In this document: positions 1-12,500 of the stretch, piece by piece
Layout of the letters: the number at the start of each line of letters is the position of its first letter
Position numbering within the stretch: position 1 is the first letter of the stretch
From: Rhinopithecus roxellana
Taxonomy: Eukaryota; Chordata; Mammalia; Primates; Cercopithecidae
DNA length: 64,000 bases
NCBI RefSeq assembly: GCF_007565055.1
Contig: NC_044565.1
Span: forward strand, 45,457,711-45,521,710
Direction of reading: 5' to 3'
Notes under the pieces: generated by a model
What the model saw: only the letters and a program-made list of their open reading frames with translations
Database searches by the model: none
Told to the model about the DNA's origin: nothing
Made by a program: the position numbers and the translations under genes

Positions 1-2349
1 GAATGGAAGACCAGGACTAAGCCCTGGTAGGGAGAGATGTTGAGGGGCCAAAAAAAAAAAAGATACAGAATCAATAGCAAAGCACCAGAAAAATATGAGA
101 CCCTACCAGCCTATTACCCCAAATTACTGTTTCTAACAGAGATTCAGCAAACAAAATGGGCAAAGGTCAGTTCTCCTGTCTTTCAAACATATGGGTATGT
201 AACTTTATTAAAAAAATCTCTTAGTATGGGGAACATTTTATTCCATAAATAAGTCAGACTCAATTATTTTGTATCAAAACAATATCTTAGCTTTTAACTA
301 GCACAACTGCCAATACTCAGAGTCACATATTATGAATCACTATTTGCTCCTTCCTACACTTTCTAATTTCCTGCTAAGGAGACAGTGCTGAATGGGGTCA
401 TTAATCTGAATTAGAAATACTGTGACCTGCTCTGCACTTTACTTGCTAACACTGTGTGGCAGAGCGGCATCTGTGGGGGTTTTGCTTTCTATACTGCTCT
501 GAAAAAGAGATGAGGCAAGGGAAGATACTGAACTAGTTTTAATTTTTAAGCCCTTTTTAATTCCAGGTGCCATTTGTGCATCTCATACTGGGCTTTCAAA
601 TTCTTGTTATCATTTCACTGTTTGTACTGGAGCTGTTGTCAAATGACAAGTTTGCTCAGCCTCTGTCTGGAAGTCTAGAGGCTCACCTTAGAAGGCTAAA
701 ATAATGTGGCCCCCTTATTATAAGAAAAGGAAGGCGTGTACTTTTCTGGCCTGATTGATATAACTTAATGGATGTTCACTGGTCATGCCATGGAGGGAAG
801 AATCTGAATGGACAGGAGCACCTGCAAAGCAGTTAGTTCAATAAGTCTCCCTCTTACCATTGTGTGCTGACTTCAGAGGAAATACAATGCATGACCCTTG
901 GAAAAACTAACTGCAAAGCCTCACTTTATAGCTTTCAGGCATTTATTTCATGTACATTAATTACTTACTATGTGGACTGGGAAAATACACAGAAAACAGG
1001 TTTATTAATTTACCTCTTTATTTAGGACCTGATAAAAATTTTGATGGAATTGTTGGGGCTAATGGGAGTTGAGGATTATCTTCAGAGGTACACCAGCCTT
1101 GTTCTACCTTCGACCAAAAGGGGGCCTCTCTTGACCTTCCCTGCCCCACTCTGATCTCTGATTGATCACCGTCCTTACTGCTAACAGTGCTACTAGTAGA
1201 AACTAACTAGAAATAAAAGCAGGTCCCATGAAAGTTGGATAAATCCCCAGTTGGCAGGTCTGTTAGAGTCTGTCTGCAGGTGCAGCCCAAGCCTTCTGAG
1301 GTTGTCATTCAAGGAAAACAACTGCATTTCCTTAAGTTCATTCTGGAAGTCTCTACCAGATTCAGAATGCAGAGGTGAAGGAACTGTAGGTCTAAGCTGA
1401 GGGTCATTTATTTGTCTGTCCTATCTGCTGGGCTCTGCTACACCATTCTGGAGCCCTCAGAAGCTGGGAGGATTGGGCACTCAAATTTTCCCTATGACTT
1501 GTGCATGAAAATTCTTCTCTTTCTGACTGATCTCCTGTGTCTCCACACCCCCTTTCACGGTCCTGGGTGGTGTCCTTGAAACACTTCCACCTACCTGCAG
1601 CTTTGCCCAGACCCTCCTGAGCTGGCCAGCATCCCACTGCCCCTTCCACATGCCCCACATCCTCCTGAGTGACCTAGAATTGACTATATGTAGCCAATCA
1701 CTTAGGAGCATTGGGCTTTGGGGGTTTTATTGCTGCTCTAGGGCTACTTGAGTAATTTTCAGCAGTCACAAACCCCAGGATCCCTAGTCAGTGTAACTGT
1801 AAGTCAATCATTTCCTTCTAACTCTGCTTCCACTTCCCTTTGGGCTAGCAAAATCATTATCATGGTTTCTTTCTCTCCTCAGTCAGGTTTTTGTATAGGC
1901 CATTTACCTTGCTTCTCATGAATCTTCTCAACTGAATATTATTTGGGAGTGATTTTACTTCTTTATTTAACTCAGAACTGCAGAAGGCCCGTCATTGATT
2001 TTCCTCCCTTCAACAGACTATGGCTGCCTTCTGTTTTTCCACCTGTAAGTACATGGACAGATGATCCCCAGGAGAAACCTTCGTGTGGCACAGCCTTGAG
2101 GGTCCCCTAACATGTAGCCGTTAGCCCACCAGTAGCCTGGCTTGGAGACCCCCCGATCCAACAAGGTCAGAGGAAGCAGCACTCTCTCTTCTAAGAAGGC
2201 ACTGAGGGGAGGGCCAGGAGATAGGGGGATTTGCATGTATGGGGAAATGTGAAGAACCCCTTCCAAAAAGGTGCAAGCCTGCCTCACTACACTAACGAGA
2301 AAAAATAAATGAAAGTACCCCTGGAGTCAGATACAGAAGTTCCATATAT
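1..2349. other. Non-coding stretch, no assigned element
   Basis: AT-moderate sequence with a short A-run near 50-61. Reading frames are short and carry no motif, splice-site pattern or family resemblance I recognise. Diverged old repeats may be hidden here, but none could be supported by eye. Confidence 0.5.
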
Positions 2350-2364
2350 AGGATGGTGATTTAT
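2350..2364. repeat. Target-site duplication, left copy (FLAM at 2365)
   Basis: Fifteen bases, aggatggtgatttat, recur at 2507-2521 with one G/T difference. Confidence 0.7.
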
Positions 2365-2506
2365 ATATTTATTTATTTTACTTTTTGTAGAGATTTGGGT
2401 CTTTCTATGTAGCCCAGGCTGGTCTTGAACTCCTGGCCTCAAGCAATCCTCCTGCCTCAGGCTCCCAAAATGCTAGGATTACAGGTATGAACCACTGTAC
2501 CCAGCC
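2365..2506 (-). mobile_element. Free left Alu monomer (FLAM-like), minus strand
   Basis: Read on the minus strand this is the left arm of an old Alu (J-like bases), ending in an A-rich tail (the T/A-rich run at 2365-2381). It is flanked by a 15-bp target-site duplication matching at 14 of 15 positions (2350-2364 and 2507-2521). That argues for a complete monomeric insertion rather than a broken dimeric Alu. A truncated AluJ is the alternative. Confidence 0.75.
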
Positions 2507-2521
2507 AGGATGGTTATTTAT

Positions 2522-2992
2522 GATAGTAAGTTTTGTTGAGTCAGAATCAAGGAGGCTACTAAATTCTTCTAGGACACTCCCTAGTCTCCCATCTTCTCCC
2601 TATTCCATCAGTGATCCCAACACCCAGCACAGCAGAGAGTGTTTACATTAAGGCTTTTCATGTGGTAGTGCAGGGTTCCTGCCTCTGCTTAAATCCAGGC
2701 CACAAAGCTCAGAAGCTCTATCCCTGGAATGCCCCCTCTGTGTCTGATACTTTAAAATTCCCCTAGTGACATGCATTTCCAACGTTCCAGGATTGCAGAC
2801 TCCCTTACATGCAGGCATGGGTTAATTTGGAGCCAGGTTTACTGTCCATTCCTAAGCCTATGCACATACTTCTGAAGCCTCCTGCATTTTTAATTATGCA
2901 ATTTAGCTGCTGTCAGCATTTCCACAACCATTTCTCATCCTCCTTCCTTTAGCATTTTATAACATAGCAGCAATTCCCTAAAGAGGACATCA
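2522..2992. other. Non-coding stretch, no assigned element
   Basis: No recognisable repeat, RNA gene or coding frame. The sequence looks single-copy. Confidence 0.4.
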
Positions 2993-3185
2993 ATACAGTA
3001 GCATCACGTGGTGGAAGAGTGTGGTCACAGAATCGATGGGGCCTGGGTTCAAATCCCTAGGCAGCAACTTACTGGTTGCATGGCCTTGGGAGAGTTATTC
3101 AATCTCCCTAAATTCTAGTATCTTCTACTTCATGTCATAGTTGTGAAAATTAAATAAGATAATGAGGGAAATACTTATTCTGGAT
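2993..3185 (+). mobile_element. MIR SINE, plus strand
   Basis: The order of MIR landmarks is present: a tRNA-derived box with the phrase gggttcaaatccc, then a cttactggttgcatggccttggg block, then the (g)ttgtgaaaattaaataagata segment. It is heavily diverged, as expected for an ancient mammalian SINE. The L2-derived tail is missing. Confidence 0.85.
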
Positions 3186-3192
3186 CTAGAAT

Positions 3193-3507
3193 AGCACTGT
3201 TCAATAGATACAGAATGTAAGCCACATGTGTGAGTTTAAATTTCTATTAGCTATACTTTTTTAAAAAGGAAAAGAAACAGATGACATTAATTTTATTTAT
3301 ATGTTTTATATAACCCAACGTATCAAAATATTATTTTAACATGTCACCAATATAAAAATATAAATGAGATATTTTAAATTCCTTTTGTCATACTAAATCT
3401 TTGAAATCATATGTATTTTATACTTACAGCACATCTCAATGTAGACTAGACACATGCCAAGTGTTCAACAGCCTCAGGTAGATAGTGGCTAAAATATGGG
3501 ACAGTGA
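3193..3507. mobile_element. hAT-like non-autonomous DNA transposon relic
   Basis: The left end reads agcactgttcaatagata and the right end reads aaatatgggacagtg. These form imperfect inverted termini typical of hAT (Charlie-group) elements. The AT-rich interior contains blocks I recall from an abundant mammalian repeat of this kind. No 8-bp duplication could be confirmed, and the exact family name is uncertain. Confidence 0.5.
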
Positions 3508-3774
3508 AGGCATAAAACATGGTAGGTATGAAGTAAAGGCAAGTTCCCTTCACTAAGATGCTGTCTTTCCAAGCTTTGGAGTTTAGGTATATTTGAAAAT
3601 GAAACACCGAAGTCAGATTTAGCCCCAGTGCTAAAAGGCTGCTTTTGAGAGTTTCTATGATGTTCTCTTTCTGCAAAACCAACAATTTGGTGCCCAGCTA
3701 CCTATGCTTAGGTAGACAGTTCTAAGGATGTTCATCTATCCTGCTCTTAGCCAAACAGACAGATGCTGCTACAT

Positions 3775-4245
3775 TCCTGATTTCTTAGAACCCTATACCT
3801 CAGAGTTGCAGGGCCCCTCAGTAGTCTAACCTAATCTCTCATCAAATGCTTGAGCACTTTAATACTCAAGTTAATCCCTCAGCCTCTTCTCGAACGTTCC
3901 TAGGGATGGACAGCTCATCATGCCCCTGGGAATGCCTGCTCCACTTCAGATGCCTTTGGTCATAACAAAACTCTTCTTTAGATGAGATTCAACTTCTCTC
4001 CATCTTCTACCCATTGGTTCTAATACCAACCTCTGGGGAGATATAGAACAAGTCAGAGCCATCATCTGTGTGACAATCCCAGCAGTAGTTAAAGCAGGCT
4101 CTCAAGTACCCTCTAAGTCCCTTTGTGTCTAGGATAAATAGCCCCAGTTACTTCCATGTTTGCTCATATGATAGTTATTGAGTGGTTTCTTGTGTCCTTT
4201 GCAAAGAGCAGCCCCAGAATTAAGCATGGGGTGTGCAGTGTGGAC
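3775..4245 (-). mobile_element. CR1/L3 LINE relic, minus strand
   Basis: The plus strand follows the antisense of the 3' part of CR1/L3 LINEs. Blocks resembling cagcctcttcctgaac, ggacagctcat, ccattggttcta and gaacaagtc occur in the right order, followed by the tcatatgatagtt segment. Strong divergence fits one of the oldest LINE families in mammals. Boundaries are approximate. Confidence 0.65.
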
Positions 4246-4470
4246 CCTGAAGACAAATATTCCTGCTTAAAGGTGGCTCTGCCACCACTGTCACTTTCAC
4301 CACAACCATACCACACCTTCAGCACTGCTTGGTAAGGAACCTCTCCACCCAGATGAGGCTCTGCACATAACAGCCCAGCTCAGAAGACAACTCGGGGGCT
4401 GTACTCCACACTGGATGCTGTGCCTCCTCCACCTGCTAGCTGGGGCAGTCACCCTGGCATTTCTCCTCTC

Positions 4471-4475
4471 CCAGC
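4471..4475. repeat. 5-bp target-site duplication of the MST LTR (left copy)
   Basis: The bases ccagc lie directly before the TG end and recur at 4875-4879 directly after the CA end, the duplication size expected for MaLR integration. Confidence 0.85.
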
Positions 4476-4874
4476 TGATATGGTTTGGATCTGTCTCCCT
4501 GCCCGAATCTCATGTCAAATTGTAATCCCCAGTGTTGGAGGTGGAGTCTGGTGGGAGGCGATTGGGGGCAGATTTTCCCCTTGGTACCGTGTTGCGAGAG
4601 TGAGTGAGTTCTCGTGAGATCTGGTTATTTTTAAAGTGTGTAGCACCTCCCCTGCTCTCTCTCTCTCCTTCCCGCTCTGGCCATGTAAGACGTATGTGCT
4701 TCCTTTTCATCTTACTCCATGACTGAAAGCTTCCTGAGGCCTCCCCGGAAGCCAAACAGATGCATCCATGCTTCCTGTATTGCCTGCAGAACCACGAGCC
4801 AATTAAACCTCTTTTCTTTACAGATTACCCAGTCTCAGATATTTCTTTACAGCAAAGCAAGAATGACTAATACA
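4476..4874 (+). mobile_element. Solo LTR of MST type (ERVL-MaLR)
   Basis: The element begins tgatatggtttgg and ends ctaataca, so it has the TG...CA ends of an LTR. It is about 400 bp long, the size of MSTA/MSTB rather than the shorter THE1. Internal landmarks of this group include a gtgagtgagttctcgtgagatctgg block, a gctctctctctct tract, gcttcctgaggcctcccc and the ccaattaaacctctttt region with the polyadenylation-like AATTAAA. A 5-bp duplication ccagc flanks it at 4471-4475 and 4875-4879. No internal viral sequence remains, so it is a solo LTR. Confidence 0.9.
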
Positions 4875-4879
4875 CCAGC

Positions 4880-6334
4880 TTGGGATCAAAGAGGACCCAG
4901 AGGTCCAGTACCACCTCTCCTCCCACATGGCATGGTCTATGAGCCACTCCCAGCCTCTTCATGGCTTGGTACATAGAGGCAGGGCCCTGGAGATGCTTTG
5001 GCTTGTTCTTTCTCTGGGGGATTAGTGTTGTTCCTTCTGTGCCTCTCTGGCAGTGGGAAAGCCATTGGCTAGCTTTCCTTGTATGTGATATGGAAACTCC
5101 TGAAGCTACAGATTTGGGCCCCTCTTTAGGGTCTCTAGATGTTTCTCTGCCAGTGGTTAACTTCATATCAAACTCCCAGTAAGACTTGGTTCAAAGGAGT
5201 AGGATAGGCTACACATGGTGATGTTGGGCAGGGCCAAACACAAGTCTCCAGAGATGTGCAAGGAAAGGAACAGCTGCAAGGGAAGATTAAGCTCAGCTTT
5301 GCTCCCATAGATCAATAAATCAGTCAATCTTTATTGAACTCCTCTGCCCACACATGCTCATTAGTCAGCTTGGACCCAGGAGAAGCAGCCTGAGATTTGA
5401 GGGGGAGGTGAAGGCCTCCGGCCAAAATATTTCACCTCACAAAGGTCAGTGGTTTCCCTGTGGGGTCATTAACTAATTCATGCTAAAGCGTTAATGACTT
5501 ATCAGCTTTCATTCTTTCTAAAGGGACTCCAACCAGGGGTGAGCTCTGAGAACTGATTAGGGGGCCTGGGTAGGGACCACCTAACAGGGTAAAGGGTGGA
5601 GAAATAGATGCTAAATGCGATTTTCTCTATCTCATCATTTTCTCTAGGGATCGGGATGCTGAATATTAATTAGGGTGGGAACAGAAGGTAGGAGCAGGGG
5701 CTCTGGTGACAGCACCACTTTCATTTCATTTCCAAGCTCTTGCTTCACCAAATGTGATGTGCAGCTGGTCACTCAGCTTCTCAAGACTCTGTCTTCTCAC
5801 TAGGAAAGCAGGAGTGTCCACCAAATAGAGTTGGGAGGATAAAGCACTTCATACAGCTCTCAGTTTAAAGATAAAATGTGCTGGTTGCTTTTGTGCACAA
5901 TGAATGCAACACAGAGACCAACAAAAGCTATGACACTCAAAAAAAGAAAATGAATGGTAGCTCTTCCTCAGGCCTTCATCTGTTCCTCATTTGGTAGCCT
6001 TATATGATACCAGCATTCGTAAAGTTGTCCAAACCCTTTTGATATTCATTCCTACTCATTTCTATAGCCTCCTAAATTACCTCCTAATTAATGAGTGTGA
6101 GTTTATTGTTCTGAAATCACTTCCCTGAAATGTCAAGGTGACCTCCCCAGCCAAGAGATTTGGGATTTGGTGACCAAGCTGCATTTTTCTTTTCCTTTTT
6201 GTTCTTAATTATAGATTCAGCATATGTCTTAGCTCCAGCTTTTCCCTCAGCAGAACATGAAGTGTGTCTTTATGCCACAGTCTTGCCTCCTTCACACTAG
6301 TCCTTCCGTCCTTCTTTTCTTCCCTTCCTTCCTT
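4880..6334. other. Non-coding stretch, no assigned element
   Basis: No coding signature and no confident repeat. A short pyrimidine-rich tract (TTCC-like) occurs near 6305-6335. Confidence 0.4.
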
Positions 6335-7265
6335 CATTTGACAAACATTTACTAGGTTCCCTCTATGTGCTGCTGATAAGGGCAGAATTACAGTCTGGAC
6401 AGTCTCTGGACTCATAGTCATTACTTACTGGTGGGCAAAGGTAGACAAGAAATAGGTAAGCAAGGAAATGAATAAAGTAATTCCAGTATAATGTGAAGTG
6501 TAAATAGGTGTAATGGAGAAAACAAACAAGAGGCTGAGGTGATGACTACTAGAGAGAAAGTCATCCACATCAAGCAAGAGCTCCTCAGATGAGAAAGAGC
6601 TCAGAATGAGATGCTGAGGCACTGAGACAACTGGGGTGACTACAGCCTAGTGAGCTGGGTTAGGGAGGGGAAGCAAGGAGGCAGAGAGTGGGGATGAAAA
6701 GGAGGCTGGGGCCAGATCATGCAGAGCTTTGTAGCCCATCATATGAAGTTTGAATCTTATTTTAAACTCTATTTTGCTGAGAAGCTGTTGAAAGGTTTTG
6801 ATCATGGCAGCAACATAATCTGGTATGTCTTTTGAGAGATGACCTTTGCCATCAAGTGGATAATGGGTTGAGTTTGGGAAGGCAGATTGTAAATTCACAG
6901 ACTGCTGCTTTAATCTAAATGAGAGATGGTGGTGGCCTAGACCAGTGGAATGAAGTAGAGAGATTCCAGACACATTATTGACAGGACTTGCTGATAGAAT
7001 GGATATATGGAATAGGATAAGGGAAAGAATTATCACCAATGATTCCTGGGCTTCTCTATGGAGTAACTGGATCAACATACAGAGGTGTCATTATTAAGAC
7101 AGGGAAGACGCAAAGCAGGCGGTAGCAGAGAAGCAAGTGTCCTATTTTCAAACACAATGGTTTTGTGATTCTGTGAGTTGTGAGGTGTCAAATAGATGGA
7201 TGGATTTGTGAGCCTAGAACTCACAAACCTAACCAGAGATAAATTTGGAAGTCATAGCAAAAAAA
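6335..7265 (+). mobile_element. Ancient mammalian interspersed repeat, family unassigned
   Basis: The sequence follows, in order, blocks I recall from an abundant old mammalian repeat: acaaacatttactaggttccctctatgtgctg, ggggccagatcatgcagagctttgtag, ttttgatcatggcagcaacataatctgg, gagagatggtggtggcctaga and a gataaatttggaagtcat end. Divergence is heavy. I cannot name the family with confidence. An ORF of 143 codons on the minus strand (6647-7078) lies inside it and is taken as chance. Confidence 0.5.
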
Positions 7266-7783
7266 TGACCTTTAATCCATGGGGATCAGTTTAATTACCT
7301 CCTTTCTGCCAAGCATTCCAATTCCTCTCCTGTAGACATAATCTAGTGCCATTACAGTTGTTGTGTAGCCACTAAGACTAGACTCATAGATTTCCAGGTC
7401 TGACCAGGCAGTCCCAGAAAGCAACTGCTTATCTATGGACAACTAAGAGAAACAGTAGCCACTGCTATTTCCTGTGGAACCTCACCCTCTGACTCAATTC
7501 TAAGGAATCCTGTTCATTGTCCTGTATTATTCTGGAAGGAGTTGTTTTCTCCCAAAACTCATTCCAAGTATTGCATGTACCATTTGGCAAAATGGCCATC
7601 TCAGTAGATACTCAAGCAAATATTTGTTCTGTTTTTTAAAGTGAAGGTAAATGACCATTTCTATCTTAACTCTGGAACCATTTCCTTTTGTGTGAATAAA
7701 TTCATTTTCTGTCACTGCTGGCTTTTTACGACAAACATATTTTAGGTATTACATGTGCCTGCAGCTAGGACATCAAGTGATAA

Positions 7784-8322
7784 TGTTACAGGAGAGGTGA
7801 GTCCCCAAATTGGGGCTTAGCCTGGGAGCGTTCTTGGCTTCCCCCAGGAAGGAATTTAAGGATGAGCTGATGGTGTTAAGCGGCAATCTTTTAGTGAACA
7901 GTATTGCTGCTAGTGGAACATTGCTAACTCATAAGCAGTGCACACAGAATCAGCGATGAAGGGGCTCTTGGCAACTATTTATACTCAGGTAAACCCACTT
8001 TCAATTACAAGCAAAGTTAGGGGTGAGCCAATGCAAATCGAGGGACAGGTTATTTAGAACTTTCTAGGAAAGGGGCAGTAACTCTCAGGTCCTTGCCATG
8101 GAAAGGGGTGATAATTTCTGGATCTTTGCCATGGCATTTGTAAACTGTCATGGTGCTGGTGGGAGTGTCGTGTGCTAATGAGCAATGAGGGAAGCTAGGG
8201 ATCACTTTTGTCACCATCTGCTGGTTCCTGCCAGTTTCTTCATTTTATCCTGCCTGGACCAGATCTTGTTTTGGTCATCAGGGTTGTGACCAGAAAACAA
8301 CTCCTGTTGGCTTCCTACCTCA
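7784..8322 (+). mobile_element. LTR-like block, probably endogenous retroviral, family unassigned
   Basis: The block starts TGTTACAGG and ends CTACCTCA, giving TG...CA ends. It contains paired phrases of the form ttgccatgg followed by gtaaactgtcatggtgctggtgg, which I recall from primate ERV LTRs. No target-site duplication is evident, so the ends are provisional. No viral coding sequence flanks it. Confidence 0.5.
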
Positions 8323-9829
8323 AAAGACAATATAAAGTGTGATAAACCTAAGAAAAGACAAAAAAAGAAATTAAGGCATCTTTTACCCTGAGAATACATC
8401 TCTAGAGGACCCAGATTTTCATGATGATTCTAGTGAGTGAAGGGCTCCAAAAATCATAAGCTACCAGAAAAGAGAAACATTGCTCATAATATCTAGGTTT
8501 TTCTAGATTTTACATTCCTCCCATTTTAGACACTAAACAAAAATTGGATTTTCCCCCTTCTTGTGTGTCTAGAATTGACTTTTAAGCAAGGTTTAATAAA
8601 ATTTGTGTTTTATACTTAGTTAAATATTTCTAGAAAGTAGGAGATTTTGGCGAACATGTACTTTGAACAAAAATCACTACACTATTAAACATTTGCATGG
8701 TGCTATAATGTTTTCCATATACAATTACAAAAATTATTTGCTAACTCCTACTCTCAGTCTAAGGAGAGTCAAACAAAACCATCAGCATATGCCATGCCAG
8801 AAAGTTTTTCTCTTTTGAACTACTCTAGGGAGCTTGAATTTGCATGCTAAAGTAAATGAAACAACTTGATTATATTTGCTGAAACAGCCCATTACTGAGC
8901 ATCATTTGAGAAGACCACTAAATTTAGCACATGTAATAGAAATGGATTACCTCCATCTAAATGTGAGAGCATTGAGGAGAAACTATAAAAACATTGAGTA
9001 TTATGATAAATTGAGATCTCATCAATGAAGCTGGTTAATTTTCTTACCAATTATCTTGCTATTACTTGAATACAGTTTAAATACCATATAAGTCTTAAGT
9101 CTTTGCATCTTCCTTATGAATACGTTGCTGTTTGTCTTAGAAAGATTTGACTCTGCATTTGTTTCTTTGCACCGAATCTTCTCAATCAGTTCGATGTTTT
9201 ATTTTTATTTTTAGCCTCAAAAGAAGTACTGTTGGATGTGGTAAATTGTTTATAGAGAAAATTCCCAGCATGTGATGATTTAAATTTTAATTAAAAAGTT
9301 TCTCATGTATTTGTATTCTAGTTAACATAGAAGATATGGGCTAAAGGGAGGTTTCTTAATCTTTCTCTGTGAAAGTACATGGGCTTAAACCTGCAAAAAT
9401 TAAAAACAGTGACTTCACAGAAAGCACACAAAGCCCACAAGCCCAGGAATTGAAACACAGTAGAAACAGAAAACTTACAAGTCATAGTAAAGAAACGCTT
9501 GATGAAATGGTGTCAGCTTTCTGCGTAGATGCCAGTGTCCACCTTGATTATCTACAAATCCCTTTTGCTGTCTTGGCTTCTGTCAGAAATGTCAGTTAGG
9601 AAATCATAGTCAAAACATGCAGGTGTCTCAACATAATTCTGGGCTTCTTGTTTCAATCCAACTGGGAAGATTGTTTTTTCATAATCATTGAAGAAGGAAG
9701 CATACTGTCTGAAAGTTTTTTAACTTTTTTTAAAACTTGAAAAAACTTTTCTCACAAGTCCTCCTTGATTTCTTGACACAAAACATTTTAATAAGAATAT
9801 AAATTCAATATTGGGCCAAAAATAAAATG
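8323..9829. other. Non-coding AT-rich stretch, no assigned element
   Basis: The reading frames are short and unremarkable, including a 76-codon frame at 9369-9599. No confident repeat family was recognised. Confidence 0.4.
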
Positions 9830-10560
9830 ACGAAAAAAGAGTGTTATGAAAAGGAAAACTGAAGACTTATGGAAACATTTTGAAAAATCAAAGCAGTATC
9901 ATGAAAGAAATAGCAAATAAATTAGAAGAGCAAGGAACAGAATAAGCACTACTGATAATGAAATTACACACAGAAATAGTTTCAGCTACTTAGGATACAG
10001 GCAGATTTAAGAAGATAAAGCAATGAGAAAAAAGACAATTGATATGAAAGATACAGGAACACTTATATTCTTGAAATAGCCTAATAGATAATATATTCTA
10101 ATTATTAATAATGGTTATATATTAATAATAGTTAATATATTCAAAAATATAATACAAGAAAATTTAGCTGAATTAAAGGAAATGTTTTTAAATTATATAT
10201 AGTGGAAAAGAATATGTGCAATGAGAAAATTGAATACAGGACTCTCTGTACCAAGACAGATCCTAGCCAAGCTCCTGCATTTCAGGGATAAAATTATTTC
10301 AGGCATTTGGACAGAAAAAGCAAATAGCCCAAAAGGGATTAAAATCAGGCTGCCCTAGACTTCTCCACAGCATTAGCCAATGCTCTAAGACAATGGAACA
10401 ATTGTTCTGAGGTGAAAATAGCATGACCCAATAATGTCATACCCAAGATGGCAATCAAGTGTAAAAGCATTAGGCATTATGAACCAGGAGAGGACTAAAG
10501 GAACATACTACCATGAGCTTGTCTGAAAAAAACAGATGATAAAAACTTGCCAATTCATTT
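9830..10560 (+). mobile_element. L1M/HAL1-like LINE relic, plus strand
   Basis: The segment near 10330-10500 follows the order seen in the ORF1 end of old L1/HAL1 elements: a cctagacttctcc block, caatgctctaagacaatgg, a gttctgaggtgaaaat block, a polyA-rich 'acccaagatggcaatcaagtgt' phrase and aggactaaagg. No open frame survives. Boundaries and subfamily are uncertain. Confidence 0.45.
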
Positions 10561-11832
10561 TAATCAAAATTAAAACAGAGAAGGCATGTGTCTTTTAAAA
10601 AACCAGTGGTTCAATCCACTTAAATATTGCCTATTTAGCACATGAAAACTGTAATTACAGAACAAAATTCAATGTTATGAACCCAAATAATGTAAAAAAA
10701 ATAATAAAACTTACAAAAGTTGGAGATGATGATAGAGAAAATGTGAAGATGTGGGGAAAAAGGCCATGGCCTTTTTTCTTCCATAGCAGGAAGTAAATTT
10801 AAAATGGTGAAAATTAAAATATAGCCCTTTAAAAGTCTTCATTCCAACACCAATATTTATCATGTTTTCTTAACTTTAAAAAGTACTTTTACAAAATAAT
10901 ATTTTTTGATAAAAGGCAATATGAATTTGAAGTTTAATAATACCTTTAGCCTTGCTTCTGTAAGTTCAAGTAAAATCAAATTTAATACACTTTATTTCAA
11001 AATGTAAAAAATTATAATTTTATAAACATAATAAGCTACTTTTATTTTTAAAAAGACTGGAAGAAAATACACCAGTATATTAATAATGGTTCATTTTGAG
11101 TAAAGGAAATTGAGATTATTATAGTTTCATCTTTATTCTCTTTTATAATTTTCAAAATTTCTTTTAAAAAAGCAAGTTAAAACTGGACCAGGTGTATCTG
11201 ATAAGGAGTTTTTCTCAGTCTTTCCTGATTTTAGGTAGTTCTTTATGAATTTTTGTAGCGAGCAGCTAGGGAGTGGGAAGGCTTGCATAGCTGTGTATCT
11301 ACTACATCATGCATATATTATAATAGTAGGTATGTTTGTATAAATGTTTTTACTGCTAGAAAAGGAAGTAGTAGCCACTTCCACTTTTCATGTTTTTGTC
11401 TATGCCTCCAACTCTCCCCTCTTCTGACCCAAGCTCTTTTCCATTTTCAGTGGAAGCACAGCACAGAGTAATGAAAAGGTCTACTTCCTGCTCCCACACT
11501 TAGGAGCTTCAGGTTAGTCACCTGTCTTTTACAGGTCTTGCTACCTCATCTATAACACATTATCACCTGCCTGATGATAGGACTTCAGTAAATTACTCTG
11601 AGAAAACCCTCGGATTTAGATTGGGAAGCATGAGGAGAACCATGACCTGAACAACCACAGAGGTGTTCCCAGTGGGGCTACATTTCCAATCAACCACAGC
11701 AGGAGGTTCCAAGAGAGCTGTGGGTAGAGAACGGTGGCTGGCCCATGGCTGGACCAAGATGCTCAACCTTGGTAGATAATGGCCAACAGCACAAATATGC
11801 TGATTTTTTTTTTTTTTCAATTCTCAAATGTT
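10561..11832. other. AT-rich non-coding stretch, no assigned element
   Basis: This stretch is extremely A/T rich around 10850-11180. No coding or RNA gene signal was found. Confidence 0.4.
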
Positions 11833-11837
11833 CCTAT

Positions 11838-11840
<3 letters not shown>

Positions 11841-11885
<45 letters not shown>

Positions 11886-12171
11886 AGACAGAGTCTCGCT
11901 CTGTCACCCAGGCTAGAGTGAAGTGGTGCCATCTCGGCTCACTGCAACCTCTGCCTCCCAGATTCAGACAATTCTCCTGACTCAGCCTCCCCAGTAGCTG
12001 GGACTACAGGCACACACCACCATGCCCGGCTAATTTTTGTATTTTTAGTAGAGACAGGGTTTCACCATATTGGTCAGGCTGGTCTTGAATTCCTGACCTA
12101 AGTAAGGGTGATCCACCTGCCTCAGCCTCCCAAAGTGCTGGGATTATAAGCATAAGCCACCATGCCTGGCC
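11841..12171 (-). mobile_element. AluS-like, minus strand
   Basis: A full dimeric Alu in antisense, preceded by a long T-run (about 11841-11884) that is its poly(A) tail. It has a 12-bp target-site duplication cctattcttttt at 11833-11844 and 12172-12183. The bases look like an S-type element with several private changes. A 72-codon frame across it (12004-12222, minus) is repeat-derived. Confidence 0.9.
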
Positions 12172-12329
12172 CCTATTCTTTTTCACAGATTTAGGTGGGG
12201 AAGTTTGGAGGAAACAGTACATGGAGCAAGACAGTACATTCTATGAGTTCATTAGAAGGCAAAAAAAAGGATTTGGGGAGGGACAAGTGTGCAGAGCAGT
12301 GGTAGGACAGACAGCTCTTCAGGAAATAT

Positions 12330-12500
12330 TTGCACAGCTTAGTACTTTACACCTTTACCTTCTTGGTCCTCATAGCAATCCTTAAAATTAAGGAAAAGAG
12401 GTATACATATGGATATGGTCTCCACTTTACAGATGGCAGTGGCTCAGACCAGTCAAGGGTTTCTTCAGGGTTCTTAGGCTAATAAGGAGTGAGAGTGAGG
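12330..12500 (-). mobile_element. Possible MIR relic, minus strand
   Basis: A catagcaatccttaaaattaaggaaaagagg segment followed by cactttacagatggcagtggctcaga resembles antisense MIR (tcctcacaacaa ... ttttacagatgaggaaactgag). It is strongly diverged, so this is a weak call. Confidence 0.35.

Noticed and set aside
3040..3060. tRNA-like box (gggttcaaatccc)
   Set aside because: It is the tRNA-derived head of a MIR, not a tRNA gene. No cloverleaf was found.
6647..7078. 143-codon minus-strand frame
   Set aside because: Lies inside an ancient interspersed repeat and shows no domain.
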